Assembly: GCA_021778975.1 (NCBI GenBank)
Contig: JAJYBO010000151.1
Location: 1-6,983 of the forward strand
Source: Deltaproteobacteria bacterium
Lineage (GTDB): Bacteria; Desulfobacterota; Desulfobacteria; Desulfobacterales; Desulfatirhabdiaceae
DNA: 6,983 nucleotides
Direction of reading: 5' to 3'
A program made the position numbers and the translations under genes. The notes under the pieces were generated by a model. It did no database searches and was not told where the DNA came from. It saw nothing but the letters and a program-made list of their open reading frames with translations. Shown in pieces: positions 1 through 5,790 of the stretch (within the stretch, counting starts at the first letter, position 1; every line of letters starts with the position of its first letter).

Positions 1-339
1 CGCCATGGATCCGACACAATACAGCAGGCTGGCCGTGACAAAGCCTCTGGCGATACCGCCGCCTGCTTTTGAAAACCGGCGTTCCAGCCAGTTGCCAAGC
101 TGATTCAGCCGCGCCTCGATCCGGATTAGTTCCCCGGTAATACTGCCAATGGCAAGGCTGAAAATCACCACCAGAATATCCTGAGTTTTCAGCGCTCCGG
201 AAACACCGATGATTACCACCGCCAGCCCAATGGCCTGAATCACCGTTTGCTGGTATGCCATTGGGATACCGCCTCTGAAAATCAGTCCCACACAGCTTCC
301 CGCCATAATCGCCAATACATTGACCACGGTTCCGAACAC
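1..339 (-). CDS. DUF554 family membrane protein, N-terminal part (cut by window edge)
   Basis: This is the first 113 codons of a gene that continues past the left edge. The translation begins MFGTVVNVLAIMAG and is rich in hydrophobic stretches, at about residues 1-21, 34-50, 53-70 and from 98 onward. These are separated by a charged amphipathic segment near residues 70-91 (GELIRIEARLNQLGNWLE). The pattern, including GFVTASLLYCVGSMA at 99-113, matches the DUF554 family (YdfK/YqgA-like), which are inner-membrane proteins of unknown function. GTG at 339 is preferred because GGAGG (351-347) lies 7 bases upstream; an in-frame GTG at 345 is too close to that site. The gene lies downstream of the glnDBA terminator on the same strand, so it is probably a separate unit or is served by readthrough. 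Family assignment is from remembered motif resemblance. Confidence 0.82.
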   Translation of the reverse strand, partial: MFGTVVNVLAIMAGSCVGLIFRGGIPMAYQQTVIQAIGLAVVIIGVSGALKTQDILVVIFSLAIGSITGELIRIEARLNQLGNWLERRFSKAGGGIARGFVTASLLYCVGSMA

Positions 340-346
340 GCTCACA

Positions 347-351
347 CCTCC
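347..351 (-). promoter_or_regulatory. Ribosome binding site of the DUF554 gene
   Basis: GGAGG on the minus strand, 7 bases before GTG 339. It decides the start in favour of 339 over the in-frame GTG at 345. Confidence 0.7.
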
Positions 352-391
352 AGAACGAAGATAGACACCATTATTTTTCCGGCATGGGCAT

Positions 392-428
392 AAAAAAAGC
401 CCCCGCTCCACGAGAGAGCAGGGGCTTT
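392..428 (-). terminator. Rho-independent terminator of the glnD-glnB-glnA unit
   Basis: On the minus strand, AAAGCCCC-x-GCTC pairs with GAGC-x-GGGGCTTT around a 7-base loop. The two arms occupy 421-428 and 396-403, the inner 4-bp stem is 416-419/405-408, and there is one mismatch (420/404). The minus-strand transcript then runs into seven T residues (398-392). The G+C-rich stem and U tract are typical of a strong intrinsic terminator. It lies about 145 bases after the glnA stop and about 50 bases before the DUF554 start, so it most simply ends the glnA transcript. Attenuation of the DUF554 gene is a less likely alternative. Confidence 0.9.
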
Positions 429-573
429 GTACCACGAAAACCCGCGGGTGTCACCTTCCATCCGGCCACCCCCATCCGAAAGACAAACCAGGGGTTTTCA
501 TGGAGGGGAGCAATAGTGGCGGCGCTTCAGCACCACATACGCCAAAAACGCCGTTCGATTTTCCGCAACATCA
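429..573 (-). other. Non-coding 3' region between glnA and its terminator
   Basis: No credible gene lies in these 145 bases. On the minus strand, an 8-base inverted repeat GAAAACCC/GGGTTTTC (arms 492-499 and 436-443) encloses a G-rich stretch. That stretch has two copies of CGGATGG (about 474-480 and 460-466). The right arm ends only a few bases before the terminator stem. It may be a structured 3' UTR or the body of a small RNA released from the glnA transcript. No known RNA family was recognised. Confidence 0.4.
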
Positions 574-1986
574 TCAAATATCGAAATACAGAGAGAACTC
601 ATGTGGATGTGGACGCAGTTTGACAGGATTGATTTCCGCATCAATCTTGTAATCTATCCACATATCAATGACATCCTGGGTAAATACATCGCCTTTCATG
701 AGAAATTCATGATCGGCTTTCAACGCCGCTAAAGATTCTTCTAAAGACCCCGGTGCGGATGGTACATTGGCCATTTCTTCAGGCGGCAGATCATAAATAT
801 TCTTATCCAGCGGATCGCCTGGGTCCATTTTGTTCTGAATGCCGTCCAGTACCGCCATGCTGATGGCGGAAAACGCCATATAGCCGTTGCAGGAAGGATC
901 TGGGGTTCTGAACTCGATACGTTTGGCTTTCGGAGACGATGAATACATGGGGATACGAATGGCGGCGCTCCGGTTACGGCTCGAATAGGCCAGATTGACA
1001 GGGGCTTCAAACCCTGGCACCAGACGTTTGTAAGAGTTGGTCGTCGGGTTGGTGAACGCGCACAGCGCCTTGCAGTGTTTCAGAATGCCGCCGATGGCAT
1101 AAAGGGCTTCCTGCGAAACGCCAGCGTATTTATCGCCTGCAAACAGTGGCTTGCCGTCTCTCCAGATGCTGACATGGGTGTGCATGCCGCTGCCATTGTC
1201 GCCAAACAGCGGTTTGGGCATAAAAGTGACGGTGTGCCCGTGACGATACGCCACGTTTTTCAGAACATATTTGAACCACGCCAACTGATCGCTCATCTCT
1301 AAAAGCGGCTTGAAGCGCATATCAATTTCCGCCTGACCGCCGGAGGCCACTTCGTGATGCTGCGCTTCGATCTCAATCCCCAGCCCTTCGAGTGTCAGGA
1401 GCATTTCGGTTCTCAAATCCTGAAATTTGTCCATTGGCGGAACCGGGAAATAGGCTTCTTTATAACGTGGTTTGTATCCCTGGTTGGGGCCTTCATCACG
1501 TCCGGTGTTCCAGGCGCCTTCGATGGAATCCAGTTCATAGAACGCACGATTCTGGGAAGACTCAAACCGCACATCGTCAAAAATGAAGAATTCGGCTTCA
1601 GGCCCGATATAGAGGGTATCGCCAATGCCAGTGGTTTTTAGATAATTGCCGACTTTTTTGGCAATGTAGCGCGGATCACGGCTGTAAGGCTGCAAGGTCA
1701 TCGGATCCATGATATCGCAGATCAACACCAGCGTTGGAACTTCAAAAAACGGATCTATTCTGGCGGTGCTGGGGTCTGGAATCACCAGCATATCACTGGC
1801 GTTGATGGGCTGCCAGCCGCGGATGCTGGATCCGTCAAAACCAAAACCTTCTTCAAAACTGGATTCTTCCAGCTCCCGAATGGGTACCGAAAAATGCTGC
1901 CATACCCCCGGAAAATCCATAAACCGCAAATCAACGATCTTCACCCCTTTTTCTTTTGCCAGCGCCAGTACATCACTTGGTTTCAT
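574..1986 (-). CDS. glnA: Glutamine synthetase, type I (GSI-beta, adenylylatable)
   Basis: Catalyses ATP-dependent condensation of glutamate and ammonium to glutamine in the cytoplasm, as a dodecamer. It is the main ammonium-assimilation enzyme. The 470-residue length equals that of the enterobacterial type (469). Visible family motifs are GPEAEFF at 128-134 (metal ligands E130 and E132), E212 and E220 in the HHEVASGGQAE segment, GDNGSGMHTH at 262-271 (H269), the ATP/glutamate loop GFEAPVNLAYSSRNRS at 325-340 (R339) and RIEFR at 356-360 (E358). KNIYDLPPEE at 395-404 carries Tyr398, which aligns with the tyrosine adenylylated by GlnE, so covalent control is expected; glnE is not in the window. 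The start has GGAGG at 2000-1996, 9 bases upstream. It follows glnB by 83 bases, is the last gene of the unit, and is followed by the terminator at 392-428. Confidence 0.98.
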   Translation of the reverse strand: MKPSDVLALAKEKGVKIVDLRFMDFPGVWQHFSVPIRELEESSFEEGFGFDGSSIRGWQPINASDMLVIPDPSTARIDPFFEVPTLVLICDIMDPMTLQPYSRDPRYIAKKVGNYLKTTGIGDTLYIGPEAEFFIFDDVRFESSQNRAFYELDSIEGAWNTGRDEGPNQGYKPRYKEAYFPVPPMDKFQDLRTEMLLTLEGLGIEIEAQHHEVASGGQAEIDMRFKPLLEMSDQLAWFKYVLKNVAYRHGHTVTFMPKPLFGDNGSGMHTHVSIWRDGKPLFAGDKYAGVSQEALYAIGGILKHCKALCAFTNPTTNSYKRLVPGFEAPVNLAYSSRNRSAAIRIPMYSSSPKAKRIEFRTPDPSCNGYMAFSAISMAVLDGIQNKMDPGDPLDKNIYDLPPEEMANVPSAPGSLEESLAALKADHEFLMKGDVFTQDVIDMWIDYKIDAEINPVKLRPHPHEFSLYFDI

Positions 1987-2069
1987 ACGGTTCTTCCTCC
2001 ATTAAATGAAATGATAACTATTGGATGGTTCTTTGAAATACATCATAAAAACTGCTACGCTTCCGCCTC

Positions 2070-2408
2070 TCAAACCGCATCCCTGCCGCGCTCACCGGTT
2101 CGAACCCGAATGGCCTGTTCCACCGGAACCACAAAAATCTTTCCGTCTCCCAGTGTATCCGTTTTTGCGGCAGTACGGATGCGGGCGACCGCCTGCTCTG
2201 TCAGTGCAGATGCCACAACCACTTCTATCTTGATTTTAGGGGTGAAATCAACCACATATTCAGCACCCCGATAAACCTCCTTATGCCCTTTTTGTCGCCC
2301 ATACCCTTTGACTTCGGACACTGTCATGCCCTGAATTCCGATTTCATTCAGCGCCGCCTTGACATCATCCAGCCGGAACGGCTTGATGATCGCTTCGATT
2401 TTTTTCAT
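2070..2408 (-). CDS. glnB: Nitrogen regulatory protein PII
   Basis: A small trimeric signal protein that binds ATP/ADP and 2-oxoglutarate and relays nitrogen status to targets such as NtrB and GlnE. The 112-residue length is standard. It starts MKKIEAIIKPF, has the T-loop GHKEVYRGAEYVVDF at 41-55 with Tyr51, the uridylylation site, and ends with the B/C-loop motif DGKIFVVPVEQAIRVRTGERG. Asp54, rather than Asn, and the neighbouring glnD and glnA, rather than amtB, favour GlnB over GlnK. Its ATG overlaps the glnD stop as ATGA (2408-2405), and AAGGAG (2422-2417) lies 8 bases upstream inside glnD, so the two are probably translationally coupled. GlnD, the enzyme that modifies Tyr51, is encoded immediately upstream, and the main downstream target, glutamine synthetase, follows. 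Confidence 0.97.
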   Translation of the reverse strand: MKKIEAIIKPFRLDDVKAALNEIGIQGMTVSEVKGYGRQKGHKEVYRGAEYVVDFTPKIKIEVVVASALTEQAVARIRTAAKTDTLGDGKIFVVPVEQAIRVRTGERGRDAV

Positions 2409-5026
2409 TGTCCGGACTCCTTCCGCTGCGCGCCATTCAACACATCGAGTACCGCTGCTTTGATGGCCGACACCCGATCCGCGGCGTCCACCTTCTGGCC
2501 GTCAAAATCTCTGACATAAAATACATCCACCACCTGGTTGATTTTGGTGGCGATTTTGGCCACCCATATATCCAGTTTGCACTGAAACAGCGCATGGGTG
2601 ATCTGAAACAACAGCCCCGGAAAATCGGTGGAAAACACATCAATAATCGTAAAAAAACTGGAACTCTGGTTATCAATTTCCACCCGATGAGGTCTTTCGG
2701 CATATCGCAGTCGCTCTGCTCGAAAATCTTCCATCTTTTCTTTCAATGCCAGTTCCAGATCCAGTTCTCCGGAAAGCGCCGCCTCCAAATGGGCTCTGGC
2801 GCGATTCCATTTTTCTTCTTCAAACAACTGGTCGAGCGGTGGTTTGACATGAAAGATGTCTAAAGCAGTGTTGTTTCGCCAGGTAAATATTTGCGCGTCC
2901 AAAATTTCAAGACTGTTCAGGGTGAATACTCCGGATATCTTTGAAAACAGCCCGGGACGATCTTTGGCGCAAATGGTGACGATACGGGTTTCCACTTCAG
3001 GCACCGGTGCAATGCTCCAGACAAAATCCGCGTCCTGAAGTTTTCGGTAGAGCAGCACATGAGATAAAATATCTTCTGCGGATGAATAGAGCAGATACCG
3101 CGGAGACATGACGTTAAACAGGGTATCAAGCTCTCTGGCGGCTTTCTGCGTCTTTGCGGAATACACCACCTGCTCTTTTTTCCGCGCTACGGCCTCCATT
3201 GCTTCACGACTCGCCAGTTCGCCATTTTCCAGAATGTTGAGTGTCTTGAGGAACAAATCCCGAAGCAGCGCCGCGGTCCATTCATTCCATGCCTTGGGGC
3301 CTGTCGAAATGGAATCCGCCACTGTCAGCAGATAGAGCATTTTCAGTCTGTCAATGTCCTTGATTCTCCGGGCGCAAAATACGGCGGTCTCTTCGTCGTT
3401 GACATCGCGGCGAGTGGCGATTTTGATCAGAAACAGGTGTTCTTCGACCAGAAAACCGACGGTTTCGATGTCCTTACGCCGGTATCCCATTCGGGTCAGC
3501 AGATGCGTGGCGATCACCGCGCCGCGCCCGGCATGGTCATTGCCACTGCTTCCCTTGCCGATATCATGGAGCAACCCTGCCCAGAGAAGCCATTTGGGCG
3601 TGGCCAACTCGTCATAAAGCTCCCCACAAAGTCTGCATTCGGAAGGATCGTCCGGGCCGCCGAATTTTTTCAGCGTCTGCACCACGTGCAGTGAATGCTG
3701 ATCCACAGGAAACAGATGATAATCGTCATATTGCACCCGGTGAACAATGCCGCCGAATTCTGGAATGATCTGAAGCAGAAAGCCCGATGCCAGCATTTCA
3801 TCCAGCGCATTCACGGCCGCGGGTTTGGCCATCAGCAGCCGTTCGAACGATTTGATCACCTTCTTCGATACAATAAAATCGGCATCCGCCAGATATTGGA
3901 ATTCTCGAACAAGCCGTTTGGCCTCCGCGGACAGCGGCGCCTGAAACCGGGCGCACTCCTCGAAAATCTGCATCAACAGCATCGGGTTGGTGTGAACTGC
4001 TTCGGATGAAAGGAAATTGATGGCGCCTTTACGGATTTCAAGATCGGGATTCTGGGTGCGCTGATATTTTCGGCGTTTGCGGTGCTGCCCGGTTTCATGA
4101 GACAATTCGTAAAGAAACATCTGCAATTGCTGGTTCAAGAACTCCATCTCGCCCTGGATTTTTCCCAGCATCGCCTCCACCGGAGAGCGGCCGTCCATCT
4201 CCTTGAAGTCCAAAACCTTTGCAAGCTTTGGCTGATGTTCCGTATAAAGTTGATCGCATTTTCTGCCCGACATCCGGTGCAGATGGTTGCGCACGCTCCA
4301 GATGAACGCCAGCGCAGCGGCCAGTGATTCATATTCATTGCTGGAAAAATAGCCGTAATACTCCAGATCCCGGCGAGACTGGATGTCGGATTTGATTTTG
4401 GCGATCCACCGGATGGTATGATAGTCTCTCAGCCCGCCGCACCCTTCTTTGAGATTGGGTTCCAGCAGATATGCCGACTCTCCGAAATGCTTGTGCCGGC
4501 GGGCGTTGTTTTCAATCAGCCAGGCAATGATTTCCGGGGACTGATTTCCGATGATATTTTCACGCAGATATCGCATCAGCCTCGAATACAGCGGTGACAT
4601 CCCGCAGACAAACCGGGCATCTAAATGCGCGGTAAATGCCTCGACATCCGTCCTGGAAATTTCGGCGCATTCTTCGATGGAGCGGGTCGCGTGCCCGACA
4701 TCCATCCCGATATCCCATAGCGGATAGATCATTTCCTGAATGAGGGCTTCCGCTGTATCCGGCACGCTTTTCTCGAAGAGAAACAACAGATCCACATCCG
4801 AATGCACGCATTGCTCTTTTCGGCCATAGCCGCCCAGCGCAATGATGGCATAGGGGTTTTTTTCGATACGGAGTTCCGGCCCTACCAGACTGGTTTCGTA
4901 GCAGACCTGAAAATAATGATCCAGAATACTGGTATGCTCGCTCATAAAGTGCAGAGCATTGCCCTTGAACCCTGAAATCAATCGCTCCCGTTTTTGTTTC
5001 AATACCACTGATGCATTTTCATTCAT
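2405..5026 (-). CDS. glnD: PII uridylyltransferase / uridylyl-removing enzyme
   Basis: The bifunctional glutamine sensor: it uridylylates PII when glutamine is low and removes UMP when glutamine is high. With the chosen start it has 873 residues (E. coli about 890). Domains in order: a nucleotidyltransferase domain with GGYGR at 65-69 and catalytic aspartates D77 and D79 in SDVDLLF; the GlnD-typical GGLRD at 197-201; an HD hydrolase domain with H444, H487-D488 (LLHDIGKG) and D571 (VADSISTG); and two C-terminal ACT domains with KDRPGL at 688-693 and DFPGL at 801-805, which bind glutamine. All key residues are present, so both activities are expected. ATG 5026 is preferred because AGGTGG (5040-5035) lies 8 bases upstream. 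In-frame ATGs at 5116, 5083 and 5047 would add up to 30 residues but have weaker sites. It is first in the glnD-glnB-glnA unit, behind a sigma-54 promoter. Confidence 0.96.
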   Translation of the reverse strand: MNENASVVLKQKRERLISGFKGNALHFMSEHTSILDHYFQVCYETSLVGPELRIEKNPYAIIALGGYGRKEQCVHSDVDLLFLFEKSVPDTAEALIQEMIYPLWDIGMDVGHATRSIEECAEISRTDVEAFTAHLDARFVCGMSPLYSRLMRYLRENIIGNQSPEIIAWLIENNARRHKHFGESAYLLEPNLKEGCGGLRDYHTIRWIAKIKSDIQSRRDLEYYGYFSSNEYESLAAALAFIWSVRNHLHRMSGRKCDQLYTEHQPKLAKVLDFKEMDGRSPVEAMLGKIQGEMEFLNQQLQMFLYELSHETGQHRKRRKYQRTQNPDLEIRKGAINFLSSEAVHTNPMLLMQIFEECARFQAPLSAEAKRLVREFQYLADADFIVSKKVIKSFERLLMAKPAAVNALDEMLASGFLLQIIPEFGGIVHRVQYDDYHLFPVDQHSLHVVQTLKKFGGPDDPSECRLCGELYDELATPKWLLWAGLLHDIGKGSSGNDHAGRGAVIATHLLTRMGYRRKDIETVGFLVEEHLFLIKIATRRDVNDEETAVFCARRIKDIDRLKMLYLLTVADSISTGPKAWNEWTAALLRDLFLKTLNILENGELASREAMEAVARKKEQVVYSAKTQKAARELDTLFNVMSPRYLLYSSAEDILSHVLLYRKLQDADFVWSIAPVPEVETRIVTICAKDRPGLFSKISGVFTLNSLEILDAQIFTWRNNTALDIFHVKPPLDQLFEEEKWNRARAHLEAALSGELDLELALKEKMEDFRAERLRYAERPHRVEIDNQSSSFFTIIDVFSTDFPGLLFQITHALFQCKLDIWVAKIATKINQVVDVFYVRDFDGQKVDAADRVSAIKAAVLDVLNGAQRKESGQ

Positions 5027-5034
5027 GGAAACAA

Positions 5035-5040
5035 CCACCT
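5035..5040 (-). promoter_or_regulatory. Probable ribosome binding site of glnD
   Basis: AGGTGG on the minus strand, 8 bases before ATG 5026. It is the best ribosome binding site among the four in-frame ATG candidates (5116, 5083, 5047, 5026); the 5116 candidate is preceded by CTTTCTCTGAACGT, which has no purine-rich match. This supports the shorter GlnD, although the third-position G+C of 5027-5116 is not clearly non-coding. Confidence 0.5.
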
Positions 5041-5210
5041 GATACATGCCGGACCACCGGATATACTTCGAGCCGCCACCCATTACGTCTTGCTTCACCC
5101 TTTCACTCGAACCCATACGTTCAGAGAAAGCGCCTCAGATATTGCACTCGAAGTAACGAGATATGCAGACATCCCGTATCATCGTCAGATATCCGCATGA
5201 CGTTCAACAA

Positions 5211-5226
5211 AGCAAGGAATATGCCA
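5211..5226 (-). promoter_or_regulatory. Sigma-54 (RpoN) promoter of glnD-glnB-glnA
   Basis: On the minus strand the sequence is TGGCATATTCCTTGCT. It has the invariant GG (5225-5224) and GC (5213-5212) separated by exactly 10 bases, and fits the consensus TGGCAYR-N4-TTGCW at every defined position. Counting from the -12 C at 5212, transcription should start near 5200, giving a leader of about 84 bases to ATG 5116 or about 174 bases to ATG 5026. Sigma-54 control of glnA operons through NtrC-type activators is well established in proteobacteria. The location directly upstream of a nitrogen-control operon makes a chance match unlikely. Confidence 0.85.
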
Positions 5227-5262
5227 CTATTCTCAATCTTGTAAATGATGTTTTTTCAAATA

Positions 5263-5286
5263 GATAAAAATGCACATTTTTTTATC
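5263..5286. repeat. AT-rich imperfect palindrome
   Basis: GATAAAAATG (5263-5272) is followed after CA by CATTTTTTTATC (5275-5286), which is its complement with two extra T residues. It lies about 63-86 bases upstream of the predicted sigma-54 start, between the promoter and the twin palindromes. It could be a bend, a protein site, or simply a consequence of A/T runs. Confidence 0.45.
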
Positions 5287-5298
5287 CAAACCCCAAAA

Positions 5299-5312
5299 AT
5301 ACAATATTGTAG
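5299..5312. promoter_or_regulatory. Operator-like palindrome, copy 1 (ATACAA-TA-TTGTAG)
   Basis: ATACAATATTGTAG is palindromic except for the last base and contains the perfect 10-base palindrome ACAATATTGT (5301-5310). Its centre is about 105 bases upstream of the predicted sigma-54 start at 5200. It shares the ATACAA-N2-TTGTA core with the copy at 5331-5344. It does not resemble the GCAC/GTGC-based NtrC site, so the binding protein is unknown. Confidence 0.6.
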
Positions 5313-5330
5313 AATATTGGGGGGATATAG

Positions 5331-5344
5331 ATACAATTTTGTAT
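5331..5344. promoter_or_regulatory. Operator-like palindrome, copy 2 (ATACAA-TT-TTGTAT)
   Basis: ATACAATTTTGTAT has two perfect 6-base arms around TT. It lies 32 bases from copy 1, about three helical turns, so both would face the same side of the DNA. Its centre is about 137 bases upstream of the predicted sigma-54 start and about 73 bases upstream of the korD-facing -35 element. It could therefore serve either or both transcription units. Confidence 0.6.
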
Positions 5345-5369
5345 TTTTTTAAAGGTATCAGAAACATCG

Positions 5370-5426
5370 TGTCAGGCAAAATCCCCCCTGACAATTCGCG
5401 ATAAACCGGTTGACATTTTGCCTGTC
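5370..5426. repeat. Overlapping inverted repeats upstream of and over the korD -35 element
   Basis: CAGGCAAAAT (5373-5382) is exactly complementary to ATTTTGCCTG (5415-5424), a 10-base inverted repeat with a 32-base interval and centres 42 bases (about four helical turns) apart. The left arm overlaps a second inverted repeat, TGTCAGG (5370-5376) with CCTGACA (5387-5393). The right arm begins at the last base of TTGACA (5410-5415). The placement suggests operator half-sites for a regulator of korDAB. Confidence 0.6.
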
Positions 5427-5441
5427 CCTGTGATTTATAAT
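5410..5441 (+). promoter_or_regulatory. Candidate sigma-70-type promoter for korDAB
   Basis: A perfect TTGACA (5410-5415) and a perfect TATAAT (5436-5441) are separated by 20 bases, longer than the usual 16-18. Transcription would start near 5448, giving a leader of about 127 bases to korD. Two perfect hexamers upstream of an operon suggest a real promoter. The long spacer implies low basal activity or activator-assisted recognition. TGATT-TAT-AATCA (5431-5443) is a small dyad over the -10 element. Confidence 0.5.
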
Positions 5442-5501
5442 CATTTACCTGGTATTCATATCTCAACCATGGTGTGACATCTTTTTTCAATAATACAATG
5501 A

Positions 5502-5530
5502 GAAGACGATGCCACCATCTTGTCGTCTTC
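5502..5530 (+). repeat. Hairpin in the korD leader
   Basis: GAAGACGA (5502-5509) and TCGTCTTC (5523-5530) are perfect 8-base complements around a 13-base loop. An alternative pairing GATG/CATC (5508-5511 with 5516-5519) lies inside. No T tract follows, so it is not a terminator. It would lie in the 5' leader of the korDAB transcript, about 45 bases before the korD start and clear of the ribosome binding site (GAGG, 5562-5565). Confidence 0.55.
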
Positions 5531-5574
5531 AACAGGAAATCACCCGATAATGTTCGCTGTCGAGGATACATCCC

Positions 5575-5781
5575 ATGACAAAACCCAAACTGGTCAAACA
5601 TGTCATCAACAGAAACTGGTGTAAGGGCTGCGGCATCTGCGCGGCGTTCTGCCCCCAGAATGTTCTTGAACTGGACGGGCAGGACAAAGCGGCGGCGGCC
5701 CGTCCGGAGTCCTGTATCGGCTGCAAACTCTGTGAACTCCGATGCCCGGATCTGGCCATCGAAATCCTTACCGGGGAATGA
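5575..5781 (+). CDS. korD: 2-oxoglutarate:ferredoxin oxidoreductase, delta subunit (2[4Fe-4S] ferredoxin-like)
   Basis: A 68-residue electron-transfer subunit that carries electrons between the catalytic subunits and external ferredoxin in the cytoplasm. It has two complete CxxCxxCxxxCP motifs: C16, C19, C22 and C26 (CKGCGICAAFCP), and C47, C50, C53 and C57 (CIGCKLCELRCP). These bind two [4Fe-4S] clusters. The short length and basic N terminus fit the stand-alone delta subunits of four-subunit 2-oxoacid oxidoreductases. ATG 5575 has GAGG (5562-5565) 9 bases upstream. The next gene, korA, starts 9 bases after its stop, so they are co-transcribed. Substrate identity is inferred from korA, since delta subunits of the pyruvate, 2-oxoisovalerate and 2-oxoglutarate enzymes look alike. 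Confidence 0.92.
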   Translation: MTKPKLVKHVINRNWCKGCGICAAFCPQNVLELDGQDKAAAARPESCIGCKLCELRCPDLAIEILTGE

Positions 5782-5790
5782 GGCGATATT

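Larger units (their letters stand above)
5117..5574. other. Divergent regulatory region between glnD and korD
   Basis: No gene is supported in this 458-base stretch; the open frames crossing it lack ribosome binding sites and resemble no family. It is AT-rich at its centre (about 5230-5370), unlike both flanks. It holds, from left to right, a sigma-54 promoter facing glnD, an AT palindrome, two matching 14-base palindromes, overlapping inverted repeats, a consensus-like promoter facing korD, and a leader hairpin. Each is listed separately. Confidence 0.85.

Noticed and set aside
384..623. 79-residue plus-strand open frame near the terminator
   Set aside because: It contains the terminator stem and the glnA 3' end antisense, has no ribosome binding site and reads as low-complexity basic sequence.
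5268..5280. TGCACA near the glnD upstream region as an NtrC half-site
   Set aside because: There is no matching GGTGCA arm at the required spacing; the bases belong to the A/T palindrome.
5331..5350. ATACAATTTTGTAT followed by T residues as a terminator
   Set aside because: The stem is all A/T except one pair per arm and has a 2-base loop, too weak to terminate; no gene ends just upstream on the plus strand.
5431..5443. FNR-like dyad TGATT-TAT-AATCA over the -10 element
   Set aside because: FNR sites are TTGAT-N4-ATCAA; here the spacing is 5 and the outer bases do not match, so only an unspecific small dyad is supported.
5233..5601. 122-residue minus-strand open frame across the divergent region
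   Set aside because: It starts inside korD antisense, has no ribosome binding site, crosses all the palindromes and matches no family; its AT-rich end has the composition of regulatory DNA.
5550..5624. Short open frame starting at ATG 5550, overlapping the korD start (possible leader peptide)
   Set aside because: No ribosome binding site precedes it, and most of it is out of frame inside korD; the GAGG at 5562-5565 serves korD.
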